Positions 25,072-34,432 of a DNA stretch of 64,000 bases are shown here, piece by piece. Numbering within the stretch: position 1 is the stretch's first letter; each line of letters begins with the position of its first letter. A model generated the notes under the pieces. That model saw only the letters and a program-made list of their open reading frames with translations, made no database searches and was not told the origin of the DNA. This stretch comes from JBGVSA01 sp049840475. Its GTDB lineage: Bacteria > Pseudomonadota > Gammaproteobacteria > Burkholderiales > Rhodocyclaceae. The translations under genes and the position numbers were made by a program. The stretch is taken from NCBI GenBank assembly GCA_049840475.1, contig JASGKX010000003.1, positions 62,001 to 126,000 on the forward strand. Reading direction: 5' to 3'.

Positions 25072-26015
25072 TGAATGCACCCGTCGACATCATCGTGAGC
25101 GAGGTGGGCCCGCGCGACGGTTTGCAGAGCGTGCGCCAGTCCATGCCGACTGCAGCCAAGCAGGCGTGGATTCGCGCGCTCGCCGCAGCGGGTCTACGTG
25201 AGATCGAGGTAGCGTCGTTCGTGCCAGCCACGCTCCTGCCGCAGATGGCTGACGCCGAAGCCATCGTGGCGAATGCCAGTGGCATTCCGGGTTTGACCGT
25301 GCTGGCGTTGGCGCCGAACTTCAAGGGCGTGCAGCGTGCCGTAGCCGCGGGTGCTCATAAGGTCACGCTGCCGGTATCGGCATCGCGCGCGCATAGCCTT
25401 TCCAACCTGAATAAAACGCCGGAGGAAGCCGTCGCCGAAGTGCGCCGGGTGTGCGAATGGAGAGAGGAACTCCATGCAGATGCGGCGTTTGGCCTGGAAG
25501 TCGGTATTTCCACCGCCTTCGGTTGCACGATGCAAGGCGAGGTTGACGAAGACTTCGTCATGCGACTGGCTGAACAGCTCGCGCAGGCTGGCGTCGATTC
25601 CGTCGGCCTGTCCGACACCACTGGCTATGCGTCGCCCACGCAGGTGCGCCGTATGTTCAAAAGGCTGCGAGAAACGCTGGGCGACAAGGCCGGCGCGGCT
25701 CATCTGCACAACACACGCGGGCAGGGGCTGGCCAATGTCGTGGCCGCGCTCGATGTCGGCGTGACGACCTTCGATGCCTCGCAAGGCGGACTGGGCGGCT
25801 GCCCCTATGCGCCGGGCGCCACCGGCAACATCGTGACCGAGGATCTCGTCTTCCTGCTCGAATCGATGGGGCTGCGCACCGGCATCGACATTGAACGCCT
25901 CATCGAAGCGCGCGCCATCATCATCGAAGGGCTACCGGGCGAACCGCTCTACGGGCATGTACCGGATGCTGGTTTGCCGCGCGGTTTTGTCTATGCAGAC
26001 GGTCGAACGCCATGA
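25071..26015 (+). CDS. Hydroxymethylglutaryl-CoA lyase family enzyme
   Basis: 314 residues. The family pattern is clear: IVSEVGPRDGLQSV at the start (the RDG loop binds Mg2+ and substrate), a TIM barrel with HLHNTRGQGLANVVAAL (metal-binding His pair region) and GGLGGCPYAPGATGN, which carries the catalytic Cys of HMG-CoA lyases. Known members cleave HMG-CoA to acetoacetate and acetyl-CoA; relatives cleave citramalyl-CoA or similar. It overlaps the regulator by one base and the CoA transferase by four. The partner transferase implies that the free acid is first activated, then cleaved. Confidence 0.9.
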   Translation: MNAPVDIIVSEVGPRDGLQSVRQSMPTAAKQAWIRALAAAGLREIEVASFVPATLLPQMADAEAIVANASGIPGLTVLALAPNFKGVQRAVAAGAHKVTLPVSASRAHSLSNLNKTPEEAVAEVRRVCEWREELHADAAFGLEVGISTAFGCTMQGEVDEDFVMRLAEQLAQAGVDSVGLSDTTGYASPTQVRRMFKRLRETLGDKAGAAHLHNTRGQGLANVVAALDVGVTTFDASQGGLGGCPYAPGATGNIVTEDLVFLLESMGLRTGIDIERLIEARAIIIEGLPGEPLYGHVPDAGLPRGFVYADGRTP

Positions 26016-27211
26016 CGACTTCATCGCTGCCGCTTGCGGGACTGCGCGTCGTTGAGTTCGCTCATATGGTGATGGGGCCCGCGTGCGGGCTGATCCTTGC
26101 CGATCTGGGGGCGGAAGTCATCAAGGTCGAAGGCGTAGAGGGCGACAGCACGCGCCGCTTGACCGGGTCCGGCGCGGGCTACTGGCCGACGTACAACCGC
26201 AACAAACTGAGTTTTGCCGTGGACCTCAAATCGGCCGAGGGCCGGACGGCGGTGCTACGTCTGCTCGATGATGCCGACGTGCTGATCGAGAACTTCCGCC
26301 CCGGCGCGATGGATCGTCTCCAACTGGGTTACGAGGCGCTGCGCGAGCGTAACACGCGCCTTATCTACTGTTCGCTCAAGGGGTTCCTTTCCGGCCCATA
26401 CGAGCAGCGCACCGCGCTGGATGAAGTCGTGCAGATGATGGGCGGGCTGGCCTACATGACCGGGCCGCCGGGCCGCCCGTTGCGTGCGGGCGCGTCGGTC
26501 AACGATGTCATGGGCGGCATGTTCGGCGCGATTTCGATTCTCGCGGCGCTCAATGAGCGATCACGCACCGGCCACGGCCAGTTCGTGCAATCCGGCCTGT
26601 TCGAGAACAACGTTTTTCTTGTCGCGCAGCACATGTTGCAGGGCGCGGTGACGGGGCGCCCGGCCGAGCCGATGCCGGCGCGCCTGTCTGCGTGGGCCGT
26701 GTACGACGTTTTCGAAACCGCCGATGACGAACATGTATTCGTCGGCGCCGTGAGCGATACGCAATGGAAGGCATTCTGTAGCGCATTCGGTTTGCGTCAT
26801 CTTGCCGAAGCGCCTGAGCTGGCTACCAACAATCAGCGCGTGCACGCGCGCGATCAGTTCATGCCCTTTGTGCGTGAGCGGCTGAGGCGGTTGTCCAAGG
26901 ACGACGTCATGAACCGCTGCGACGCCGCTGGCCTGCCATTCGCCCCCATTGCGCGCCCGCAAGACCTCTACAGCGACCCGCATCTCGCCGCATCCGATGG
27001 TTTCACCACGGTCACCTTGCCCGGCGGCAACGCTGTCCAGGTGCCACGCCTGCCGGTCTGCATGGACGGGCGGCGCTTTGCCACGCGCATCGACCTGCCC
27101 GACGAGGGGCGCGATACCGCCGCGCTGTTGCGGCGCGCGGGCTATGCAGAAGAGGACATCGCAGCAATGTCGTCGCGCGGAGTGGTACACGTGCGCGGCG
27201 CCAGCCAGTGA
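26012..27211 (+). CDS. Family III CoA transferase (CaiB/BaiF type)
   Basis: 399 residues. Family signs are the start GLRVVEFAHMVMGPACGLILADLGAEVIKVE, then NRNKLSFAVDLKS, DVLIENFRPGAMDRLQLGYE and ASVNDVMGGMFGAISIL, where the Asp is the expected acyl-anhydride nucleophile. Such enzymes move CoA from an acyl-CoA donor, often succinyl-CoA, to a carboxylic acid. It overlaps the lyase by four bases (ATGA), so the two are coupled. Substrate candidates are 3-hydroxy-3-methylglutarate, citramalate or itaconate, from context only. Confidence 0.92.
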   Translation: MTTSSLPLAGLRVVEFAHMVMGPACGLILADLGAEVIKVEGVEGDSTRRLTGSGAGYWPTYNRNKLSFAVDLKSAEGRTAVLRLLDDADVLIENFRPGAMDRLQLGYEALRERNTRLIYCSLKGFLSGPYEQRTALDEVVQMMGGLAYMTGPPGRPLRAGASVNDVMGGMFGAISILAALNERSRTGHGQFVQSGLFENNVFLVAQHMLQGAVTGRPAEPMPARLSAWAVYDVFETADDEHVFVGAVSDTQWKAFCSAFGLRHLAEAPELATNNQRVHARDQFMPFVRERLRRLSKDDVMNRCDAAGLPFAPIARPQDLYSDPHLAASDGFTTVTLPGGNAVQVPRLPVCMDGRRFATRIDLPDEGRDTAALLRRAGYAEEDIAAMSSRGVVHVRGASQ

Positions 27212-27248
27212 TGCAGTTCGTTCAAAGACCCACACAGAGGAGAGACCC

Positions 27249-28241
27249 ATGCGTAACACCGACAACATCCGTGCAATGCGTCGTCAGTTGCTGCTGGCCG
27301 GTGCGGCAGCCCCCGTGCTTGGCATGATCCCGCGCAGTCTGTGGGCAGCGCCGCTGTTCGAGTCGCTCTATATGTTCATACCGGCCGCGCCCGGAGGCGG
27401 TTGGGACGGTACCGGCCGCGCCATCGAACAGGTGATCCGCGCAGCCGGGCTGGTGGGCACCGTGCAGTTTGAGAACGTCGGTGGCGCAGGCGGCATGGTG
27501 GGCTTGCCCAAGTTCGTCAATCAACAGAAGGGCAAGTCCAACGCGGTGATGGTTGGCGGTTCGGTCATGGTGGGCGCGGGGATTGCCAACAAGAGCCCGG
27601 TGACCATCAAGGACGTGGTGCCACTGGTGCGCTTGACGGAAGAGGCCAGCGTCATCGCCGTGCCCGCCAACAGTCCCTACAAAACCTGGCAGGATCTGGC
27701 TGCCGCACTCAAGGCCAACCCCAAGGCGGTGAGCGTGGCGGGCGGCAGCGCGGGCGGCACCGACCACTTGCTGTTGGGCATGATCCTGCGTTCCCTCGGC
27801 GCCAGTGCCAAGAACGCCGCGTATGTTGCCTACGCGGGGGGCGGCGCGGCGGTGGCGTCGATCATCGGCGGCCAGGTGCAGGCCGGTATCTCGGGGTACT
27901 CGGAATTCGCCGAGCAGATCAAGGGCGGGCGCATGCGCGCGCTGGCGGTTTCGGGCAACAAGCGGATTCCGGGCGTAGACGTGCCGACCTTGCAGGAACT
28001 GGGCACCAACGTCACCGCCGCCAACTGGCGCGGCTTGTTCGGCGCACCCGGCATCAACGCGCAGCAGAAGCAGGCGCTGATCGATGTCTTTACCAAAATG
28101 CACGACACGCAGGCGTGGAAGGATCTGCTCGATCAACGCAAGTGGGTCGACGTGTTCCTCGCGGGTGATGCATTCACCAAGGAAGTCGTCGCCGACGTGA
28201 GCGAGACCGAAACGGTGATGAAGGAACTGGGGCTGGCATGA
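27249..28241 (+). CDS. tctC: Tripartite tricarboxylate transporter binding protein (TctC/Bug)
   Basis: 330 residues from ATG 27249 (GAGGAG before it). The signal region has a twin-arginine-like MRRQLLLAG followed by a hydrophobic stretch and a likely cut near LWAAP, so export may be by Tat. The periplasmic Bug fold shows IPAAPGGGWDGTGRAIE, VENVGGAGG-type and AGGSAGGTDHLLLGM motifs. It captures a carboxylate and delivers it to TctAB. Thirty-seven bases separate it from the CoA transferase; it overlaps tctB by four. Confidence 0.9.
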   Translation: MRNTDNIRAMRRQLLLAGAAAPVLGMIPRSLWAAPLFESLYMFIPAAPGGGWDGTGRAIEQVIRAAGLVGTVQFENVGGAGGMVGLPKFVNQQKGKSNAVMVGGSVMVGAGIANKSPVTIKDVVPLVRLTEEASVIAVPANSPYKTWQDLAAALKANPKAVSVAGGSAGGTDHLLLGMILRSLGASAKNAAYVAYAGGGAAVASIIGGQVQAGISGYSEFAEQIKGGRMRALAVSGNKRIPGVDVPTLQELGTNVTAANWRGLFGAPGINAQQKQALIDVFTKMHDTQAWKDLLDQRKWVDVFLAGDAFTKEVVADVSETETVMKELGLA

Positions 28242-28732
28242 GTGCGCTCTATACCCGCTACTTCGCCGTCACCACGGGCCTTGCATTGTTCGTGGTGGCG
28301 GTACTCGCGCTGGCGCAGGTCACTCTCATCAACTCGCCGCCCAATGCCGACGGCTTTGGTCCGCGCCTGATGCCGGGCGTGGTGGCCGCGCTCTTTTTGT
28401 TGCTGACCGTCGGTTTCACGCAGGCGGCATACAAAGGGCGCAGTCCGGACATCGTTGACAACCCGGACGAAAAGCCCAAGTCGGGTGGCGTCTTTCGGGC
28501 TGCGTGGCTGGTGGCGGGGCTGCTTTCGTTATTGCTGCTGATTCCGTTCATCGGTATCGGGCTGGCGTGCGGTGTGGCCTTCGTACTGTTCGCACGCGGC
28601 TTCGATAGTCGTCGCGTGCTTGCCGACGCCGGGGTGGGGTTGCTGTTCATCCTGTGCGTGTGGGCATTGTTCGACCGCCTGCTCGGTGTGCAGTTGGGGC
28701 CGTTCCTCGGCCCGTATCTGCACCTGTTCTGA
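28238..28732 (+). CDS. tctB: Tripartite tricarboxylate transporter small membrane subunit (TctB)
   Basis: 164 residues with four hydrophobic segments, the size and layout of TctB. The start contains NSPPNADGFGPRLMPGVVAALF, a common TctB pattern. It overlaps tctC by an ATGA and ends 13 bases before tctA. Confidence 0.88.
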   Translation: MSALYTRYFAVTTGLALFVVAVLALAQVTLINSPPNADGFGPRLMPGVVAALFLLLTVGFTQAAYKGRSPDIVDNPDEKPKSGGVFRAAWLVAGLLSLLLLIPFIGIGLACGVAFVLFARGFDSRRVLADAGVGLLFILCVWALFDRLLGVQLGPFLGPYLHLF

Positions 28733-28745
28733 GGGAGCAAACCCC

Positions 28746-30269
28746 ATGGGTACATTCGACGCACTCATGCACGGCTTTTCGACGGCGCTGAGCCCGGGGA
28801 TTCTCGTCTACGGCGTGCTCGGTTGTCTCATCGGCACGCTGGTCGGGGTGTTGCCGGGGATCGGGCCGGCGTTGACCGTGGCGTTGTTGCTGCCATTGAC
28901 CTTCAAAGTGCCGGCAGCGGCAATGTTCGTGCTGTTCGCGGGCATCTTCTATGGCGCGATGTATGGCGGCTCCACCACGTCGATCTTGCTCAACACGCCG
29001 GGCGAATCGTCGGCGGTGGTCACCTCGCTCGAAGGCAATCGCATGGCGCGACGCGGTCGGGCCGGGCCGGCATTGGCGACGGCTGCCATCGGCAGCTTCG
29101 TGGCCGGGACCATCGGCACCATCGCGCTGACCTTCTTCTCGCCCTATGTGGTCAATATTGCATTGGCATTCGGTCCTGCCGAATATGCCGCGCTGATGGT
29201 GCTGTCATTGGTGGCGGTGTCATCGGTGCTCGGCAATTCGGTACTGCGCGGTCTGCTGGCTCTGTCGGTCGGCCTGCTGCTGGGCTTTGTCGGCGTCGAT
29301 CTGCAGACGGGCCAGCCGCGATTCACCTTTGGTAACGTTGAACTGCTCGACGGCATCGAAGTGACGGTGGTGCTGGTCGGGCTGTTCGCCGTGGGCGAGG
29401 CGCTCTTCCTTGCTTGGCAGGGGCACGCGGCAGAAGGCGAGGTGATGCGCATGACCGGGCGCATCATGCTCTCTCGCGAAGATTGGCGAAGTAGCTGGAA
29501 GGGCTGGCTGCGCGGTGCGGGTATCGGCTTTCCGTTTGGGGCATTGCCGGCTGGTGGTGCTGAACTGCCAACGCTCCTTTCCTACTACACCGAGAAAAAG
29601 CTCTCGCCTCATCCCGAGGAGTTCGGCAAGGGTGCCATCGAAGGCGTGGCCGGGCCGGAGGCCGCCAACAATGCGGCAGCGGCGGGTGTGCTGATGCCGT
29701 TGCTCACGCTTGGCATCCCAACGTCGGCGACGGCGGCGGTGATACTTTCCGCGTTCGAGAGCTATGGCATCCAGCCGGGGCCACTGCTGTTCACCACGCA
29801 GGCCGAACTGGTGTGGACGCTCATCGCCAGCCTTTACATCGGCAACGTGATCCTGCTTGCACTCAACCTGCCGCTGGTGGGCCTGTGGGTGAAGCTGCTG
29901 CGTATTCCGCCGCACTGGTTGTATGCGGGCATCCTGGTGATTTCAACGGTGGCGGTGTACGGCGCGAGCAACTCCCTGTTCGATGTCGGGCTGTTGTTCG
30001 TGTTTGGCGTACTCGGCTTTGCCATGCGACGGCTGGACATTCCTGTCGCACCGCTGATCGTAGGGATGATCCTCGGGCCGATGCTGGAGCAATCGCTGCG
30101 GCAAGCGCTTGTCATCAGCCAGGGTGACTGGAGCACCTTCGTCACGCGGCCGCTGTCGGCCAGCTTCCTGGGCGTGGCGGCGGTGCTGCTGATCATGCCG
30201 CGCGTGGTGCAGCACATGCGCCGGCAGCGGAGCATCGACCGCGCGGCCGAACCCGCGCCCGGCAACTGA
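28746..30269 (+). CDS. tctA: Tripartite tricarboxylate transporter large permease (TctA)
   Basis: 507 residues from ATG 28746; the frame continues upstream inside tctB, but the TctA N-terminus (MGTFDALMHGFSTAL) fixes the start. Family motifs include GVLPGIGPALTVALLLPLTF, FYGAMYGGSTTSILLNTPGE and the mirrored ALPAGGAELPTLLSYYTEKK with GVAGPEAANNAAA. About twelve membrane helices. It forms the cation-driven uptake channel with TctB and TctC. It is the last gene of the operon; a strong hairpin follows. Confidence 0.94.
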   Translation: MGTFDALMHGFSTALSPGILVYGVLGCLIGTLVGVLPGIGPALTVALLLPLTFKVPAAAMFVLFAGIFYGAMYGGSTTSILLNTPGESSAVVTSLEGNRMARRGRAGPALATAAIGSFVAGTIGTIALTFFSPYVVNIALAFGPAEYAALMVLSLVAVSSVLGNSVLRGLLALSVGLLLGFVGVDLQTGQPRFTFGNVELLDGIEVTVVLVGLFAVGEALFLAWQGHAAEGEVMRMTGRIMLSREDWRSSWKGWLRGAGIGFPFGALPAGGAELPTLLSYYTEKKLSPHPEEFGKGAIEGVAGPEAANNAAAAGVLMPLLTLGIPTSATAAVILSAFESYGIQPGPLLFTTQAELVWTLIASLYIGNVILLALNLPLVGLWVKLLRIPPHWLYAGILVISTVAVYGASNSLFDVGLLFVFGVLGFAMRRLDIPVAPLIVGMILGPMLEQSLRQALVISQGDWSTFVTRPLSASFLGVAAVLLIMPRVVQHMRRQRSIDRAAEPAPGN

Positions 30270-30285
30270 TCGTTGTGGTCCACAA

Positions 30286-30322
30286 GAATGGCGCGCCCGC
30301 CGATGCCGGTGGCGCGCCATTC
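30286..30322 (+). terminator. Strong hairpin after tctA
   Basis: A perfect 12-pair inverted repeat GAATGGCGCGCC/GGCGCGCCATTC around a 13-base loop, 16 bases after the tctA stop. There is no clear T-run, so it may need Rho or act as an RNA-stability element. Confidence 0.6.
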
Positions 30323-30463
30323 GCATTTCTTGCGTGCCGACGACGCATGGGCGGCGTATTGCCTTGAAGCGCGCGATTCCACCGACTACATTGGTTATGT
30401 TGTGGTGCAGCAAATACGCTGCTGCGACTTCTTCACCAGCAAGTCTTGCGGGATACGCGATTC

Positions 30464-31510
30464 ATGCAAAACAAGACCGACGCCAAGGCCGGCAGGCGCG
30501 AGCCGCTGCTGGTCGATCTGGCGCTACAGGGCGGTGGGGCGCACGGTGCCTTTACCTGGGGCGTACTCGACAGGTTGATTCAGGAGCCGTGGCTCAAGGT
30601 CGAAGGGATTTCCGGCACTTCGGCTGGCGCGATGAATGCCGCTGTCATGGCTCATGGCTACATACAGCGCGGAGCGGACGGCGCGCGGGAGGCGCTCGAA
30701 CGCTTTTGGTTGCGTGTGTCGGATGCCGCTCGATTCAGCCCTTTGCGGCGAAGTCCGCTCGACGTGCTGCTCGGGCGCTGGACGCTCGATCATTCGCCGT
30801 TCTTTGTTGCGGCCGATCTCTTCAGCCGTGTCTTTTCGCCCTACGACGTCAATCCGCTTGGCAGCAATCCGCTCCGCGGCATCCTCGAAGAGGAGATCGA
30901 CTTTGCACGCCTGGCGGGAAGCCCGATCAAGTTGTTCGTGACCGCCACGAGCGTGAGCACCGGCCGGGGCAGAGTATTTCGGCAGGATCAATTGAGCGTT
31001 GATGTCCTGCTCGCGTCAGCGTGCCTGCCGATGCTCTTCCAGGCCGTCGAGATCGATGGCGACGCCTACTGGGACGGCGGCTACGCGGGCAATCCGACGA
31101 TGACGCCATTGATCCGCGAATGCGATTCGATGGACACCATCCTCGTGCAGATCAATCCGATCGAGCGCAGCGGCATACCGCGTTCCGCACGCGACATTCT
31201 CAACCGACTCAATGAAGTGTCATTCAACGGTGTATTGCTCAAGGAACTGCGCATGATGGCGCTGCTCCACCGCGTGGCCGACGTTGCGCACGAGGAAGGG
31301 GCCCGCTGGGCAAGCATGCGCATTCATCGCATTGCCAGCGACGTGATGCTCGATCTGGGGTATTCCACCAAGCTGAATGCGGAATGGGAATTCCTGGTCA
31401 TGCTGCGCGATCAGGGGAGGGCCGCTGCGCAGGCGTTCCTTGATGACCACGGCGCGGACCTCGGGCAACGTTCGACGCTCGATCTGGAAGCACTGCTCCA
31501 GGGCGTGTGA
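30464..31510 (+). CDS. Patatin-like phospholipase
   Basis: 348 residues from ATG 30464 (MQNKTDAKAG). Patatin features: an oxyanion-hole glycine string LQGGGAHGAF (about 21-30), the nucleophile elbow GTSAG with Ser53, and the partner Asp in YWDGGYAGNPTM. Ser-Asp dyad lipases of this type act on phospholipids or other acyl esters. There is no signal peptide, so it is cytosolic or peripheral. The next gene, a GntP permease, follows after 21 bases. That pairing suggests a link to short hydroxyacids such as 3-hydroxybutyrate, but this is inference. Confidence 0.9.
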   Translation: MQNKTDAKAGRREPLLVDLALQGGGAHGAFTWGVLDRLIQEPWLKVEGISGTSAGAMNAAVMAHGYIQRGADGAREALERFWLRVSDAARFSPLRRSPLDVLLGRWTLDHSPFFVAADLFSRVFSPYDVNPLGSNPLRGILEEEIDFARLAGSPIKLFVTATSVSTGRGRVFRQDQLSVDVLLASACLPMLFQAVEIDGDAYWDGGYAGNPTMTPLIRECDSMDTILVQINPIERSGIPRSARDILNRLNEVSFNGVLLKELRMMALLHRVADVAHEEGARWASMRIHRIASDVMLDLGYSTKLNAEWEFLVMLRDQGRAAAQAFLDDHGADLGQRSTLDLEALLQGV

Positions 31511-31531
31511 GCGCCAACGCAAGGAGAACGA

Positions 31532-32983
31532 ATGGGATTGCTCGGTATTCTCGTCGGCCTCGGCCTGCTTATCTGGTTGGCATACCGTGGATGGAGCGTG
31601 CTATTGCTCGCGCCGATCTCCGCGCTGGTAGTCGCGTTGTTCGGCGGCGAACCGCTGCTCGCGCATTGGACGCAGACCTTCATGCACAGCGCGGCGCAGT
31701 TCTTCGCACAGTTCTTCCCGCTGTTTCTGCTCGGCGCGCTGTTCGGCAAGCTCATGGAAGACAGCGGTTCGGTGCGCGCCATTGCCGATTTCATGATCCG
31801 CCGTCTCGGGCCTCGGCACGCCATATTGGCGGTGGTATTGGCCGGCGCTTTCGTAACGTATGGTGGCGTGAGCCTGTTCGTTGCGTTTTTTGTGCTGGCT
31901 CCCATGGCACAGGATCTGTTCCGACGCGCGGACATTCCGCGCCGCCTCATGCCAGCGGCGATCGCGTTGGGCACGTCCACGTTCACCATGTCCGCATTGC
32001 CCGGCACGCCTGCGATCCAGAACGCCATCCCGATGCCGTTTTTTGGTACGACGCCATTTGCCGCGCCCGGTCTGGGCCTGATCGCCGCGGCAATCATGCT
32101 TGGCTTCGGCATGTGGTGGCTTGGCGTCGCTGAACGTTCGGCCCGCAAGGCGGGCGAGGGCTTTGGCAGTGATTCGGCGGCTGGCCCGGCGGTGGAGGAC
32201 GATGTACTCCTGCGCGAGCGCGCGAGCACTGCACGCGAGTTCGACCCTGGCGAGATCGCGCACGGCGAGGCCACGACGGACACGCCTCCCGTGCTGACCG
32301 CCGCGCTGCCGCTGATCGTGGTGGTGGCGGCCAACATGCTGATGTCGCTCATCGTGCTGCCGTCGCTCGATCTGGCCTATCTGGCCGAGCCGCGCTGGGG
32401 CAGCACAAGTCTTGCCGGCGTCGGGGGCGTGTGGTCGGTGGTGACGGCGCTGGCCTGCGCCATCGTCACGGTGATGGTGCTGCATCATCGACGCCTGCCC
32501 GCATTGCGCGACACCATGGACGCCGGTGTCAATGCCTCGGTATTGCCCACGCTGAGCGTTGCCAGCCTCGTCGGCTTCGGCGCGGTGGTGGCGGCCATGC
32601 CGGCGTTTGCCGCTGTGCGCGATGCGGTGCTCGGCATTGGCGGCGGGCCGCTGGTGTCGTTGGCGACTGCTACCAATGTGCTGGCCGCGCTGACCGGTTC
32701 GGCGTCGGGCGGGCTGACCATCGCGCTCGATGCGCTGGGTTCGACATACATGGCCCGCGCGGCTGAAATCGGCATGGACCCGGCGCTGTTGCACCGCGTG
32801 GCGGTGATCGGTTCCGGCACGCTCGACAGTCTGCCGCACAACGGCGCTGTCATTACTTTGCTGACGGTGTGCGGCTGCACTCACCGCCAGAGTTATCGCG
32901 ACATCGTGATCGTCGCTGTCCTCAGCGCATTGCTGGCGTTGGTCGCCGTCATCGTGCTCGGAGGCCTGTTCGGCAACTTCTGA
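31532..32983 (+). CDS. GntP family permease (gluconate/3-hydroxybutyrate type)
   Basis: 483 residues, ten to twelve hydrophobic segments, with AAGGAGAACGA before the ATG. GntP-family features include FFPLFLLGALFGKLMEDSGS, LAGAFVTYGGVSLFVAFFVLAPM, TFTMSALPGTPAIQNAIPMP and SGSASGGLTIAL near the end. Members carry gluconate, 3-hydroxybutyrate or related hydroxyacids with protons. The charged loop at about 205-250 is cytoplasmic. Operon with the patatin gene is likely. Confidence 0.88.
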   Translation: MGLLGILVGLGLLIWLAYRGWSVLLLAPISALVVALFGGEPLLAHWTQTFMHSAAQFFAQFFPLFLLGALFGKLMEDSGSVRAIADFMIRRLGPRHAILAVVLAGAFVTYGGVSLFVAFFVLAPMAQDLFRRADIPRRLMPAAIALGTSTFTMSALPGTPAIQNAIPMPFFGTTPFAAPGLGLIAAAIMLGFGMWWLGVAERSARKAGEGFGSDSAAGPAVEDDVLLRERASTAREFDPGEIAHGEATTDTPPVLTAALPLIVVVAANMLMSLIVLPSLDLAYLAEPRWGSTSLAGVGGVWSVVTALACAIVTVMVLHHRRLPALRDTMDAGVNASVLPTLSVASLVGFGAVVAAMPAFAAVRDAVLGIGGGPLVSLATATNVLAALTGSASGGLTIALDALGSTYMARAAEIGMDPALLHRVAVIGSGTLDSLPHNGAVITLLTVCGCTHRQSYRDIVIVAVLSALLALVAVIVLGGLFGNF

Positions 32984-33118
32984 TCGGCGCTGCAATAACC
33001 CTTGCCTGCCTGTGGGATTGATCGCTTGGAATGGCGAAATATCCGCGCGATCTACCCGATATGCTGACAGCGGGGGCGGTACGTGCTTTCATGCAAGGCC
33101 CGCCGATGGAGAGAGAAA

Positions 33119-34355
<1,237 letters not shown>

Positions 34356-34378
34356 TACTCGGCCAGGCGTACGAACAA

Positions 34379-34411
34379 AGCGGGCCTGCCGCATGCCGCA
34401 GCAGGCCCGCT
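34379..34411. terminator. Bidirectional hairpin between serA and the pectate lyase gene
   Basis: An 11-pair stem AGCGGGCCTGC/GCAGGCCCGCT with an 11-base loop lies between the two convergent genes. It has no T-run on either side. Confidence 0.65.
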
Positions 34412-34432
34412 CACTTCAGCTACGAGGAAAAC

